From Actinomycetota bacterium (GTDB taxonomy: Bacteria; Actinomycetota; Actinomycetes; Mycobacteriales; HKI-0501): DNA of 64,000 nt. The stretch's first letter is position 1, and each line of letters begins with the position of its first letter. A program made the translations under genes and the position numbers. Positions 50,954 to 59,611 of the stretch are shown here, in pieces. The notes under the pieces are model-generated. The model made no database searches. It was not told the origin of the DNA and was given only the letters and a program-made list of their open reading frames with translations. The stretch covers positions 1 through 64,000 of the forward strand of contig JAVEDU010000106.1 of NCBI GenBank assembly GCA_030840805.1, in the 5' to 3' direction.

Positions 50954-52777
50954 ATGACGACCACCCGCCGTGTCCGTGTCCGCGCCCCGGAGCTGGTCGG
51001 GCGGGGCGGCTGGATCAACACCGGCGGTCGCACCCTCTCCCTGGCGGAGCTGCGGGGCCGCTGCGTGCTCGTGGATTTCTGGACGAGCTGCTGCGCGAAC
51101 TGCCTGCACGTCCTCGACGAGCTCCGCCCGCTCGAGGAGCGGTACGCGGACGTGCTGGTCGTCGTCGGCGTCCACTCGCCGAAGTTCGAGCACGAGCGCG
51201 AGCACGAGGCCGTGCTGGCCGCCGTCGAGCGGTACGGCGTCCACCACCCGGTGCTGGACGACCCCGACCTCGTCACCTGGGGCGAGTACGCGGCCCGCGC
51301 CTGGCCCACCCTCGCGCTGGTCGACCCGGAGGGGTACCTGGTCGCGAGCATGGCGGGCGAGGGTCATGCGCCGGGGATCGCGGCGCTCGTCGACGAGCTG
51401 GTCACCGAGCACGACGCGAAGGGCACGCTGCGTCGGGGCGACGGGCCGTACGTCGCGCCGCCGCCGCCCGCGACCCCACTCCGGTTCCCCGGCAAGGCCG
51501 TCCTGCTCCCCGGCGGGACGCTGCTGGTCAGCGACTCCGCCCACCACTCGCTGGTCGAGCTCGGTCCCGACGGGGAGACCGTGCTGCGCCGGATCGGCTC
51601 GGGTGACCGCGGCCGCGCCGACGGGGACGCCGCGACCGCCCGTTTCAACGAGCCGCAGGGGCTGGTCGTGCTGCCGCCGGAGGTGGCCGCGACGACCGGC
51701 TACGACGTGCTCGTCGCGGACACCGTCAACCACGCGCTCCGCGGCATCCGACTCGCCGACGGAACCGTGACCACCGCGGTGGACCTCGCCGCGGCGGCCG
51801 GAACGCTGGAGGTCGTCACCGGCACCGTGCCGGGCGTGGTGAGCCCCTGGGACCTCGCGTGGTGGCAGGGCCGGGTGGCGGTCGCCGCCGCGGGCGTCCA
51901 CCTGCTGCTGTCGTACGACCCGGTCGGCGGCGAGGTCGGCATCCTCGCGGGGACCACGGTCGAGGGCCTGAAGGACGGCCCGGCGGCCGACGGCTGGCTT
52001 GCCCAGCCCTCCGGGCTGGCCGCGGCGGGCGACCGGCTGTGGTTCGCGGACAGCGAGACCTCCGCGCTGCGGTGGCTCGACGCCGCCGGTGAGCTGCACA
52101 CCGCGGCCGGTCAGGGGCTGTTCGACTTCGGCCAGGTGGACGGCCCGGCCACCGGGGCACTGTTCCAGCACCCGCTCGGCGTCGCGGTGCTCCCGGACGG
52201 GTCGATCGCGGTCGCGGACACGTACAACCACGCCATCCGCCGGTACGACGAGACGACCGGCGAGGTGTCCACCCTCGCCACCGGCGTGACCGAGCCGAGC
52301 GACATCGTCCTGGTCGACGGCGAGATCGTGGTCGTCGAGTCCGGGGGGCACCGGCTGACGCGCCCGGTCTCCCCCGGCGTGCTGCGGTCGGTGAGCGGGC
52401 GGCGGCACCGCACCCGGCGCCCGGTGACCGAGCTCGCTCCCGGCGAGCTGACGCTGGACGTCGTGTTCGAGCCGGTACCCGGGCAGAAGCTCGACGACCG
52501 GTACGGCGCCGCCACGCGGCTGGAGGTGTCGGCGAGCCCGCCGGAGCTGCTGCGGGGCGGCGCGGGCACCGGTGCCGACCTGTCCCGGCGGCTGGTGCTG
52601 TCCGGGGACGTCACCGAGGGTGTGCTCGCGGTCGTCGCCCAGGCGGCGTCCTGTGACGACGGCGACGCGGAGAACCCCGCCTGCCACCTCACCCGACAGG
52701 ACTGGGGCGTGCCGATCCGGGTCACCGCCGACGGCGTCCGGCGGCTCGGGCTGGTGCTGCGGGGGATGGACGACTAG
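50954..52777 (+). CDS. NHL-repeat protein with N-terminal thioredoxin domain
   Basis: Protein of 607 aa. Residues about 15-150 form a thioredoxin/TlpA-like domain with 'DFWTSCCANCLHVLDEL'; the redox pair is Cys47-x-x-Cys50. A beta-propeller made of NHL repeats follows (about 175-480): 'VLLPGGTLLVSDSAHHSLVEL', 'FNEPQGLVVLP', 'VLVADTVNHALRGI', 'QPSGLAAAGDRLWFADSETSALRWL' and 'HPLGVAVLPDGSIAVADTYNHAIRRY' (only the conserved xxP.GL...D..N..IR pattern is used). A C-terminal beta-domain ends with two cysteines ('AASCDDGDAENPACHLT'). No signal peptide is seen, so it is likely cytoplasmic. This is the bacterial NHLRC2-like family; its partner is unknown. Confidence 0.9.
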   Translation: MTTTRRVRVRAPELVGRGGWINTGGRTLSLAELRGRCVLVDFWTSCCANCLHVLDELRPLEERYADVLVVVGVHSPKFEHEREHEAVLAAVERYGVHHPVLDDPDLVTWGEYAARAWPTLALVDPEGYLVASMAGEGHAPGIAALVDELVTEHDAKGTLRRGDGPYVAPPPPATPLRFPGKAVLLPGGTLLVSDSAHHSLVELGPDGETVLRRIGSGDRGRADGDAATARFNEPQGLVVLPPEVAATTGYDVLVADTVNHALRGIRLADGTVTTAVDLAAAAGTLEVVTGTVPGVVSPWDLAWWQGRVAVAAAGVHLLLSYDPVGGEVGILAGTTVEGLKDGPAADGWLAQPSGLAAAGDRLWFADSETSALRWLDAAGELHTAAGQGLFDFGQVDGPATGALFQHPLGVAVLPDGSIAVADTYNHAIRRYDETTGEVSTLATGVTEPSDIVLVDGEIVVVESGGHRLTRPVSPGVLRSVSGRRHRTRRPVTELAPGELTLDVVFEPVPGQKLDDRYGAATRLEVSASPPELLRGGAGTGADLSRRLVLSGDVTEGVLAVVAQAASCDDGDAENPACHLTRQDWGVPIRVTADGVRRLGLVLRGMDD

Positions 52778-53205
52778 GACGTCTTGACGTCGACCACGCG
52801 GAACGGCGTGCCCTGCTGGCAGATCGTCATCACGTTGTGGAGCACGTGCCCGGTCACCGTCACGGTTCCGCTGAGCTCCCGTACCGCGCCGCCCTGCAGC
52901 TCGTACACGCGGTCGCCGGCGGTGAGGATCGTGCACCCCGCCTCGACACCCGCGCTCACCTCGCCGGTGAGGGTCATCAGCTTCCCGCCGGCCGGGACGG
53001 TCGGCGTCGGGGCCGGCGGGGAGCCGGCCGGCGGCGTGCTCGACGGTGCGGCGGGGGTCCCGGCGGAACCGTCCGTTGCGGCGCAGGCGGAGAGCACCAG
53101 CACGCCGACGAGCAGCGGGAGGATGACGAGCGACGGTCCCGGGTGACGCGGCAGCGAGATCATGCCGGTGGGACGGTCGGCGGCGCGCCGCGGTTCCGTG
53201 GTCAT
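52774..53205 (-). CDS. Small lipoprotein with OB-like domain, unknown function
   Basis: Predicted 143 aa from ATG 53205. An N-terminal basic segment is followed by '[16 protein letters not shown]', a signal with lipobox LSAC (Cys near 41). A Pro/Thr/Ala-rich spacer leads to a small beta-rich domain: '[19 protein letters not shown]', '[20 protein letters not shown]' and '[14 protein letters not shown]' with two conserved cysteines likely bridged. The pattern of short strands around T-G-x-V resembles OB-fold lipoproteins. It overlaps the NHL gene by 4 bases tail to tail and is divergent from the LLM oxidoreductase gene. Confidence 0.7.
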   Translation of the reverse strand: MTTEPRRAADRPTGMISLPRHPGPSLVILPLLVGVLVLSACAATDGSAGTPAAPSSTPPAGSPPAPTPTVPAGGKLMTLTGEVSAGVEAGCTILTAGDRVYELQGGAVRELSGTVTVTGHVLHNVMTICQQGTPFRVVDVKTS

Positions 53206-53252
53206 GCCCCCGAGTGTCCCGGCCGTCGCGCCGGGGAGACACTGGGGAGACC

Positions 53253-54296
53253 ATGACTCTTCCCGCTCTCCCGCACATACCCCTGTCGGTTCTCGACCTG
53301 GCCTCGGTCGGTTCCGGCTCCACGCCCTCGCGGGCGCTCCTCGACTCGGTGGAGCTCGGCCGGGTGGCCGAGCGCCTCGGGTACCACCGGTTCTGGGTCG
53401 CGGAGCACCACGGGATGCCCGGCATCGCGAGCTCGTCACCGCCCATCCTGATCGGGCAGATCGCGGCGGCGACCGAGCGGATCCGGGTCGGCTCGGGCGG
53501 TGTGATGCTCCCGAACCACCCGCCGCTCGTGGTGGCCGAGCAGTTCGGGACGCTGGAGGCGATGTTCGGCGGCCGTATCGACCTCGGCATCGGCCGCGCC
53601 CCGGGCACCGACCAGAACACGGCCCGGGCGCTGCGGCGCAGCACCGGCCCGCTCTCGGCCGACGACTTCCCCCGGCAGCTGACCGAGCTGATCGCGTTCT
53701 TCCGTGGCGAGTTCCCGGCGGGGCACCCGTACCAGAGCGTGGTGCCGGTGCCCGCCCAGGGATACGAACCGGCGTTCTGGCTGCTCGGTTCCAGCGGCTA
53801 CAGCGCGCAGGTGGCCGGCATGCTCGGGCTGCCCTTCGCGTTCGCGCACCACTTCAGCGCCGACAACACGCTGCCCGCGCTGGACCTGTACCGCGAGAAC
53901 TTCCGGCCGTCACCGGAGCTGGCCGAGCCGTACGCGATGATCGCGGTGTCCGTGGTGGCCGCCGACACGGACGAGCAGGCGCGCTATCTCGCCCGCTCCG
54001 GTGAGCTGTCGTTCCTCCAGCTGCGCAAGGGGACCCCGGGACAGGTGCCGAGCCCGGAGGAGGCCGCGGCCTACCCGTACAGCGAGATGGAGCTGGCCAT
54101 CATGGCGGACCGCTCCGCCCAGCAGGCCGTCGGTGGTCCGGAGACGGTGCGCCGCCGTCTCTCCGCGCTGCTGGCGGAGACGCAGGTGAACGAGTTGATG
54201 GTCACCAACATCCTGCACTCGCACGCCGACCGGGTGCGGTCGCTGGAGATCGTGCACGACCTCTTCACCGCGGAGCGGACCGCCGCGGCCTCCTGA
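53253..54296 (+). CDS. LLM-class flavin-dependent oxidoreductase
   Basis: Luciferase-like monooxygenase fold protein of 347 aa. Typical features of the MsnO8/alkanal-monooxygenase-like subgroup: '[17 protein letters not shown]', '[19 protein letters not shown]' (core FWVAEHH), '[23 protein letters not shown]' region, '[19 protein letters not shown]', '[17 protein letters not shown]' and 'FAHHFS'. FMN or F420 may be the cofactor. ATG 53253 has GGGGAGA upstream. It stands alone and ends at a perfect hairpin. Substrate unknown. Confidence 0.92.
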   Translation: MTLPALPHIPLSVLDLASVGSGSTPSRALLDSVELGRVAERLGYHRFWVAEHHGMPGIASSSPPILIGQIAAATERIRVGSGGVMLPNHPPLVVAEQFGTLEAMFGGRIDLGIGRAPGTDQNTARALRRSTGPLSADDFPRQLTELIAFFRGEFPAGHPYQSVVPVPAQGYEPAFWLLGSSGYSAQVAGMLGLPFAFAHHFSADNTLPALDLYRENFRPSPELAEPYAMIAVSVVAADTDEQARYLARSGELSFLQLRKGTPGQVPSPEEAAAYPYSEMELAIMADRSAQQAVGGPETVRRRLSALLAETQVNELMVTNILHSHADRVRSLEIVHDLFTAERTAAAS

Positions 54297-54297
54297 G

Positions 54298-54340
54298 ACG
54301 CACGACGGCCCCGTCCTCGGTGGACGGGGCCGTCGTGCGT
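54298..54340. terminator. Perfect hairpin terminator behind the LLM oxidoreductase
   Basis: Two perfect 19-bp arms (54298-54316 and 54322-54340) with a TCGGT loop, between convergent genes at 54296 and 54351; it can stop transcription from both sides. Confidence 0.85.
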
Positions 54341-54350
54341 GGATCGCGCT

Positions 54351-54587
54351 CTAGTAGGCGGGCGGCGGGGGCTGGTTCGGGTCGTCGACGTACCGGCGCT
54401 CCTGGACCACCGTCGCGTTGCGCCGCCGCGGGGCCCAGACGACCAGCGTGAGGATGAGGCCGAGGACCCCGACGACCATCAGGATGTACCCGATGACGTG
54501 GATGTCGAGCCCGGAGATGCTGAAGTCGACCGCCCAGGCGAGGATCGCTCCCAGCGCGAGGAGGAAGATGCTGGCGCCGATTCCCAT
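54351..54587 (-). CDS. DUF6458-family small membrane protein
   Basis: Protein of 78 aa with two membrane helices: 'MGIGASIFLLALGAILAWAV' and 'DIHVIGYILMVVGVLGLIL' (each 18-20 residues), then a basic loop 'WAPRRRN' and a polar C-terminus ending in 'QPPPPAY'. The start 'MGIGxSIFLLAxGAILxxAV' and the 'IGxILMVVG' second helix are hallmarks of DUF6458, widespread in actinomycetes. Function unknown. It is bounded by strong hairpins on both sides, so it is a single-gene unit. Confidence 0.9.
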   Translation of the reverse strand: MGIGASIFLLALGAILAWAVDFSISGLDIHVIGYILMVVGVLGLILTLVVWAPRRRNATVVQERRYVDDPNQPPPPAY

Positions 54588-54668
54588 GTGGACTCCCTAG
54601 CCGTTAGTTCACGGACCGGCGCCGAACTTAACACCGATCCGCGCACCTCGCCCGCCCGGTGAAACGGC

Positions 54669-54702
54669 CGGAGGCCGGTCACCCGAGGGTGACCGGCCTC
54701 CG
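54669..54702. terminator. Perfect hairpin between the acyl-CoA dehydrogenase and DUF6458 genes
   Basis: 15-bp perfect arms (54669-54683 and 54688-54702), CGAG loop, 48 bases beyond the stop of the minus-strand acyl-CoA dehydrogenase gene; most likely its terminator. Confidence 0.8.
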
Positions 54703-54750
54703 ACTCCTCCCCACCGGCGCGACATCGCGCCGGGCGGCAGTGCGCTGCTG

Positions 54751-56598
54751 TCAGAACGCCTCTTCCGGGACGTCCATGACGTCGAGCGTCGTGCTCTCGA
54801 CCAGCGTCCGGCGCAGCGGCAGCTCGGGCAGGATGTTCTGCGCGAAGAACGACGCCGCCGCCACCTTGCCGGTGTAGAAGGCCTCGTCCTTGCCGGCACC
54901 CGCGTCCAGCTTGGCGATGGCCACCTCGGCCTGGCGCAGCAGCAGCCAGCCGACGACCAGGTCGCCGAGCGACAGCAGCAGGCGGGTGGTCTGCAGACCG
55001 ACCTTGTAGACGTTGCGCACGTCCTCCTGGCCGGACATCAGGTAGCCGACCAGCGAGCCGACCATGCCCTGCACGGCCTCCAGCGCGGACTTGAGCTGCG
55101 CGCGCTCCTCCTTCAGGCGGCCGTTGCCACCCTCGGACTCGATGAACTGGGTGATCTCCGTGGCGAGCCGGGTGAGCGCCTGCCCCTTGTCCCGCACGAT
55201 CTTGCGGAAGAAGAGGTCCATGCCCTGGATCGCCGTGGTCCCCTCGTAGAGGGTGTCGATCTTCGAGTCACGGATGTACTGCTCCAGCGGGTAGTCCTGG
55301 AGGAAGCCCGACCCGCCGAACGTCTGCAGCGACTCCGCGCCCAGCAGCTGGTACGAGCGCTCCGAGCCGGCGCCCTTGACCAGCGGCAGCAGCAGGTCGT
55401 TGAGGGCCTCGGCGGCCTTTTCCCCCTCGGCGTCGCCGGCGAAGCGGGCCTCGATGACCTCGTCCTGGATGCTCGCGGTGTAGAGCACGAGCGCGCGCAG
55501 GCCCTCGGCGTACGACTTCTGCAGCAGCAGGCTGCGTCGCACGTCGGGGTGGTGGGCGATCGTGACGCGGGGAGCGGTCTTGTCGGTCATCTGGGTCAGG
55601 TCCGCACCCTGCACGCGGGTCTTCGCGTAGTCGAGCGCGTTCAGGTACCCCGTCGACAGCGTCGCGATGGCCTTCGTGCCGACCATCATGCGCGCGTACT
55701 CGATGATCTTGAACATCTGGGCGATGCCGTCGTGCACCTCGCCGACGAGCCAGCCCACGGCCGGCGTCTTCTCGCCGAAGGTGACCTCGCAGGTCGTGGA
55801 GACCTTCAGGCCCATCTTGTGCTCGACGTTGGTGACGAAGGCGCCGTTGCGCTCGCCCAGCTCGCCGGTCTCCGTGTTCCAGTGGAACTTCGGCACGACG
55901 AACAGCGACAGGCCCTTGGTGCCCGGGCCGCCCGCGCCCTCGACGCCGACCGGGCGGGCGAGCACGTAGTGGATGATGTTGTCGGTCATGTCGTGCTCGG
56001 CCGAGGTGATGAAGCGCTTCACGCCCTCGATGTGCCAGCTGCCGTCCGCCTGCTGAAGCGCGCGGGTACGGCCGGCGCCGACGTCCGAACCGGCGTCGGG
56101 CTCGGTGAGCACCATCGTGGCGCCCCACTGCTTCTCGATGAAGAGCTCGGCCCACTTCTTCTGCTCGTCGGTGCCGAGGCGGTACAGCGTGCCGGCGAAC
56201 GCCGGGCCGGACGCGAACATCCAGGTCGCCGGGTTCGCGCCGAGCACCAGCTCGGCCAGCGACCACCAGAACGCCCGCGGCGAGGTGACGCCGCCGAGGC
56301 CCTCCGGCAGGTCGAGGGCGAGGAAGCCCGAGTTCATCAGGGCCGCGAACGACTTCTTGAACGACTCCGGCATGGTCACGGAGTTGGTCGCGGGGTCGAA
56401 GACCGGCGGGTTGCGGTCCGCGTCGGCGAACGACTCGGCGAGCGGCCCGGTGGCGAGGCGCTCCACCTCGGACAGGATGCTGCGGACCGTGTCGAGGTCG
56501 AGGTCGGCGAAGGCGCCCTTGCCCAGGCGGTCGCCCGTGCCGAGGACCTCGAACAGGTTGAACTCGAGGTCTCGGACGTTGCTCTTGTAGTGGCCCAT
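54751..56598 (-). CDS. Long-type acyl-CoA dehydrogenase with C-terminal extension
   Basis: Flavoenzyme of 615 aa that introduces the alpha-beta double bond of acyl-CoA in beta-oxidation. Core features are '[21 protein letters not shown]' (core [11 protein letters not shown]), '[16 protein letters not shown]', '[15 protein letters not shown]', '[20 protein letters not shown]' and '[19 protein letters not shown]'; the YEGT motif holds the catalytic Glu. About 130 extra residues at the C-terminus form the acyl-CoA dehydrogenase_C domain, as in FadE5-like proteins. ATG 56598 fits the conserved '[19 protein letters not shown]' start. Two palindromic boxes lie 44-82 bases upstream. Often annotated for broad chain lengths. 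Confidence 0.93.
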   Translation of the reverse strand: MGHYKSNVRDLEFNLFEVLGTGDRLGKGAFADLDLDTVRSILSEVERLATGPLAESFADADRNPPVFDPATNSVTMPESFKKSFAALMNSGFLALDLPEGLGGVTSPRAFWWSLAELVLGANPATWMFASGPAFAGTLYRLGTDEQKKWAELFIEKQWGATMVLTEPDAGSDVGAGRTRALQQADGSWHIEGVKRFITSAEHDMTDNIIHYVLARPVGVEGAGGPGTKGLSLFVVPKFHWNTETGELGERNGAFVTNVEHKMGLKVSTTCEVTFGEKTPAVGWLVGEVHDGIAQMFKIIEYARMMVGTKAIATLSTGYLNALDYAKTRVQGADLTQMTDKTAPRVTIAHHPDVRRSLLLQKSYAEGLRALVLYTASIQDEVIEARFAGDAEGEKAAEALNDLLLPLVKGAGSERSYQLLGAESLQTFGGSGFLQDYPLEQYIRDSKIDTLYEGTTAIQGMDLFFRKIVRDKGQALTRLATEITQFIESEGGNGRLKEERAQLKSALEAVQGMVGSLVGYLMSGQEDVRNVYKVGLQTTRLLLSLGDLVVGWLLLRQAEVAIAKLDAGAGKDEAFYTGKVAAASFFAQNILPELPLRRTLVESTTLDVMDVPEEAF

Positions 56599-56641
56599 CA
56601 GTTCTCTCCGGATCACTGTGGTGGATGCGGCGCGGGCGCGA

Positions 56642-56680
56642 TTACCCGTCAGTAACAAGGACGGTATTACTCGCCGGTAA
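56642..56680. promoter_or_regulatory. Two TTAC-N6-GTAA palindromes upstream of the acyl-CoA dehydrogenase
   Basis: TTACCCGTCAGTAA at 56642-56655 and TTACTCGCCGGTAA at 56667-56680, 25 bases apart. Each is an inverted repeat. They look like sites for a TetR-type fatty-acid regulator acting on the dehydrogenase promoter; the regulator gene is not adjacent. Confidence 0.65.
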
Positions 56681-56846
56681 CGAACGCAAGGGGTCACCGG
56701 TGCCGATGGTGGACTTCACCCGATCGGCCCGGGCTGTCGGTACGCCCGGACGGGTCGGGGTTCGGACCTTCGGCCGACGGGAAGGGTCGCCGGGCGCCGC
56801 CGGTTGTCCCCGGTGACGACCCACCCGCGAGCCCCGAGAGGATCCG

Positions 56847-57368
56847 ATGAGCACCCCCACGCTCGTTGTCACCGGCAGCACCGGGCGGCTCGACGGCCGG
56901 GTCGCCCGCCGCCTGGCCGAGGCGGGGGTCGTTCAGGCCGCGTCCGGTGACGCCGACGCCGCCGTGGACGCGGGCGCCGAGCACATCGTCTCCACCTCGT
57001 TCTACGGCGCCGCGCCCGACGCGACGTTCACCCCCGCGCGCGACCACTGGACCACCGAGGACGGGGCGATCCGCGGACCCGCCGGGCAGGGGCGGGCCGC
57101 CGCGGTGGCGCTCACGCTGGACGAGGTCGCCGCCACGCTCACCGAGGTCACCCGCCGGCCCGTGCGGTACGTGCCCGAGACGCTGGACGAGACCTACGCG
57201 TCCCGCGCCGGGTACGGCGCGCCGGACCGGAAGATCGGCGCCTGGGTCAGCACGTACACCGCGACCGCCGCGGGTGAGCTCGCCGGCGCGTCCGGCGACG
57301 TCGCCGCGATCGCCGGGCACGAGCCGCGGAGCCTCGCCGAGGTACTCGCCACGGTCCAGAGCCCGTGA
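56847..57368 (+). CDS. Shrunken NmrA/SDR-like NAD(P)-binding protein, probably non-functional
   Basis: Protein of 173 aa from ATG 56847. It starts 'TLVVTGSTGRLDGRVARRL', the NAD(P) loop TGSTGRLDG, then jumps to 'GAEHIVSTSFYGAAPDATF' and 'ARDHWTTEDG', then 'GQGRAAAVALTLDEVAATLTE' region and a normal C-terminus ('PVRYVPETLDETYAS', 'VSTYTATAAGELA'). Full-length NmrA-like reductases are about 280 aa. Here the stretches after the loop, after 'HWTTED' and after 'GRAAAVA' are missing, yet the frame stays open. So it seems to be worn down by in-frame deletions. Its stop overlaps the FUSC gene start as GTGA. Confidence 0.7.
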   Translation: MSTPTLVVTGSTGRLDGRVARRLAEAGVVQAASGDADAAVDAGAEHIVSTSFYGAAPDATFTPARDHWTTEDGAIRGPAGQGRAAAVALTLDEVAATLTEVTRRPVRYVPETLDETYASRAGYGAPDRKIGAWVSTYTATAAGELAGASGDVAAIAGHEPRSLAEVLATVQSP

Positions 57369-59020
57369 GGGGCACGTTCGCCCGCGCGGTCCTGCACCCC
57401 CGGGGGCTCCTGCACCGGCGTCCCACCGACGCGGCGCTCGTGCCCGCGATCCGGGCCTCGCTCGCGCAGGCCGTGCCGCTGATCGGCCTCGGCGTGATCG
57501 GGCGGCTCGACCTGGCCCCGGCCGCCGGGCTCGGCGCGTTCGCCGGGCTGTACGGCCGCGACGAGCCGTACCGGGCCCGGGCGGTCACGCTCGCCGGGAT
57601 GGGCGTGATCCAGGTGCTCGGCGTGCTGGTCGGAACGCTCGTCGCGATCAGCCCGCAGCGGCACCTGCTGGCGATCCCGGTCGTGGCGGTCGTGGCGGGC
57701 CTCACCACGCTGTACTGCGACGCGGTCCGGACCGGGCCGCCCGCCGGGCTGTTCCCGGCCTACGCCTGCGCGATCGCCGCGTTCCTCCCGGCGCGGCCGG
57801 CCGACGTCGCGGTTCGCGTCGGCCTGACCGCCGCCGCGGCCGCCCTCGCCTGGGGCATCGGCATGTCCGGGTGGCTCGTCCGGCCCCACGGGCCGCAGCG
57901 GCTCGGTGCCGCGCGGGCGCTGGAGGCGGTGGCGGGTGCGCTGGGTGCCGCCGGGGACGCCGCCGCGCGGCACCGCGCCGCCCTCGGGCTCGCCCGGGCC
58001 TGGAACGCCCTCGACGCGGTGCCGGGGCGCGGCGTCGCCGAAGTGGCCCGGCTGGCCGCGTGGGTGGCCCGGGCCGAGACGGCCTTCCGGCTGGCCCCGG
58101 CCGGCACGCCCGGCGGCCTCGAGCACGCCCGCGTGCTGACCGGCGCCGCCCGGCAGCTCCGCGATCGCGGCCCCGTCCCGGAGGTGGCCGAGCTGAGCCG
58201 GGCCGAGGCCGGTGCGGTCACCGGGCTGCTGCTGGAACCGCAGCTCGCCGCCGGGAGCCTGCGCCTCGGCCGGGCGCGGCCCACCCGCCGCGCGGCCGTC
58301 CGGGCCGCCCTGTCGCCCCGCTCCCCGGCGTTCCGACTGGGCCTCCGGGTCGGGGCGGCGGCCGCCCTCGCCGGGACGGCCGCCACCGTGCTGGGTCTGG
58401 GTCACGCCTACTGGGCCACGCTCACCGCCGTCGCCGTGCTCCAGGCCGCGACGACCGCCGCCACCCTCCAGCGGACCGTGCAGCGCGCGGTCGGCACCGG
58501 GCTGGGCATCGGCGTGGGGGCCGTCGTGCTCTCCGCCGCGCACACCCCGTGGGCGCTGATCGCCGTCCTCGTCGTCGCCCAGCTCGCCGCCGAGCTGCTC
58601 ATGCCCGTCAACTACGGCCTTGCGATGCTGGCCGTGACGCCGCTCGCCCTCGCGCTCGTGGCGCTCGCCACGCCCACCGACACCGGTGTGCTCGTCGGGG
58701 ACCGCCTGCTCGACACGGCCATCGGCGCGCTCGCGGGGCTCGCGTGCGCCCTCGTGCTCCGCGACCGGCGCGGCCGGGACCGGCTCGCCGCCGCGGTGGC
58801 GAACTGCCGCACGCTCACCGCCGAGGCCGGCTCCGGCGGCGATACCGACGCACCGCGCCGCCTCGCCGTCGCGCTGGTCGACCTCCGGGAGCGGTACGAC
58901 GTCGCCGCCGCCGAGCCGTGGCCCGACGCGCTCCCGGCCGAGGAGGTCCTGGCCGCCGAGCGGGCGGGCCACGAGGCCCTGGCCGCGGCCTTGGCCGGGC
59001 GCGGCTCCCCCGCGGGCTGA
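57365..59020 (+). CDS. FUSC-family membrane protein
   Basis: Integral membrane protein of 551 aa of the fusaric acid resistance/aromatic acid exporter superfamily. There are two blocks of about five or six helices: residues 30-160 and 325-450, separated by a soluble helical region (about 170-310). The second block starts 'GLRVGAAAALAGTAATVLG' and contains 'HAYWATLTAVAVLQA' (the YWA.LT...V motif of FUSC) and 'QRTVQRAVGTGLGIGVGA' (QR...R..GT..G). GTG 57365 overlaps the preceding gene by four bases. Substrate unknown; efflux of aromatic acids is a family guess. Confidence 0.85.
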   Translation: MRGTFARAVLHPRGLLHRRPTDAALVPAIRASLAQAVPLIGLGVIGRLDLAPAAGLGAFAGLYGRDEPYRARAVTLAGMGVIQVLGVLVGTLVAISPQRHLLAIPVVAVVAGLTTLYCDAVRTGPPAGLFPAYACAIAAFLPARPADVAVRVGLTAAAAALAWGIGMSGWLVRPHGPQRLGAARALEAVAGALGAAGDAAARHRAALGLARAWNALDAVPGRGVAEVARLAAWVARAETAFRLAPAGTPGGLEHARVLTGAARQLRDRGPVPEVAELSRAEAGAVTGLLLEPQLAAGSLRLGRARPTRRAAVRAALSPRSPAFRLGLRVGAAAALAGTAATVLGLGHAYWATLTAVAVLQAATTAATLQRTVQRAVGTGLGIGVGAVVLSAAHTPWALIAVLVVAQLAAELLMPVNYGLAMLAVTPLALALVALATPTDTGVLVGDRLLDTAIGALAGLACALVLRDRRGRDRLAAAVANCRTLTAEAGSGGDTDAPRRLAVALVDLRERYDVAAAEPWPDALPAEEVLAAERAGHEALAAALAGRGSPAG

Positions 59021-59042
59021 GTCCCGGGTACATGCTCGGGAG

Positions 59043-59513
59043 GTGGACAACGTCCCCGGGCGGGTCGCGCTGCTGTCGTTCACGCCGTTCTTCGCGGGTG
59101 CGCTGCTGGCCGGGCGCAAGCACCTGGAGTTCCGCCGCGGCCCGGTCCGGATCGGCGCCGACGACCTGCTGGTCGTGTACGAGACCGCGCCCGTCGGCCT
59201 GATCACCGGCGTGGCCCTGGTCGGCACCGCCCGCTCCGGTTCCGGCGGGGAGCTGGCCGGCCTGGAGCGCTCGGCCGAGCTCGCCGGACCGACCGCCGAC
59301 TACCTCGCCGGGGCGCCGCGCGCCGTGGTGCTCGGGATCGCCGGGGTCGAGCGCCTGGAGCGGCCCCTCTCGCTCGCCGAGCTGGGTCTCGACCGGCCGC
59401 CGCGCTCGTACCGCTGGCTGGCCCGCGAGCAGGTGCTCCCGGGCGGGCTGTCCGAGGCGCTCGCGCGGCTCCGCTCGCTCAGCGCGACAGGACCCAGATC
59501 AGCACCGCCGTGA
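59043..59513 (+). CDS. ASCH/PUA-like domain protein
   Basis: Protein of 156 aa from GTG 59043. The core 'LLSFTPFFAGALLAGRKHLEF' region, with 'FAGALLAGRKHLEFRRG', followed by 'ADDLLVVYETAPVGLITGVA', matches the ASCH pattern (aGxKtxExR + G..v.iyet.P...i.G). ASCH domains bind RNA or nucleotides and may act in translation or toxin-like roles. The longer open frame upstream lies inside the FUSC gene. The last 35 bases overlap a small minus-strand gene. No partner is visible. Confidence 0.7.
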   Translation: MDNVPGRVALLSFTPFFAGALLAGRKHLEFRRGPVRIGADDLLVVYETAPVGLITGVALVGTARSGSGGELAGLERSAELAGPTADYLAGAPRAVVLGIAGVERLERPLSLAELGLDRPPRSYRWLAREQVLPGGLSEALARLRSLSATGPRSAPP

Positions 59514-59574
59514 CGGCGAGGGAGAGCAGGAGCGAACCGAGGCAGCCGAGGCGATTGCTGAAGAAGAGGAACAT
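59479..59574 (-). CDS. Conserved 31-residue membrane peptide
   Basis: Small ORF 'MFLFFSNRLGCLGSLL' then 'LSLAVTAVLIWVLSR', too short for routine ORF calling. A charged turn (SNR) follows four hydrophobic residues, then a Cys-Leu-Gly and one membrane helix. The pattern MFLFFSNRLGCLGSLLLSL is known to me as a recurrent tiny protein in actinomycete genomes. The ATG at 59574 is 38 bases behind the stop-side of the phosphatase gene (59612) on the same strand, so it may be cotranscribed. It overlaps the ASCH gene tail antisense. Function unknown. Confidence 0.75.
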   Translation of the reverse strand: MFLFFSNRLGCLGSLLLSLAVTAVLIWVLSR

Positions 59575-59611
59575 GGGCGGGTGGTTGCCCAGTTCCGGTC
59601 CGCCGCAATCC

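Noticed and set aside
56866-59202. A 778-codon plus-strand open frame over the NmrA-like and FUSC genes
   Set aside because: Arg/Pro-rich frame-shifted shadow; the FUSC frame has clear membrane helices and family motifs.
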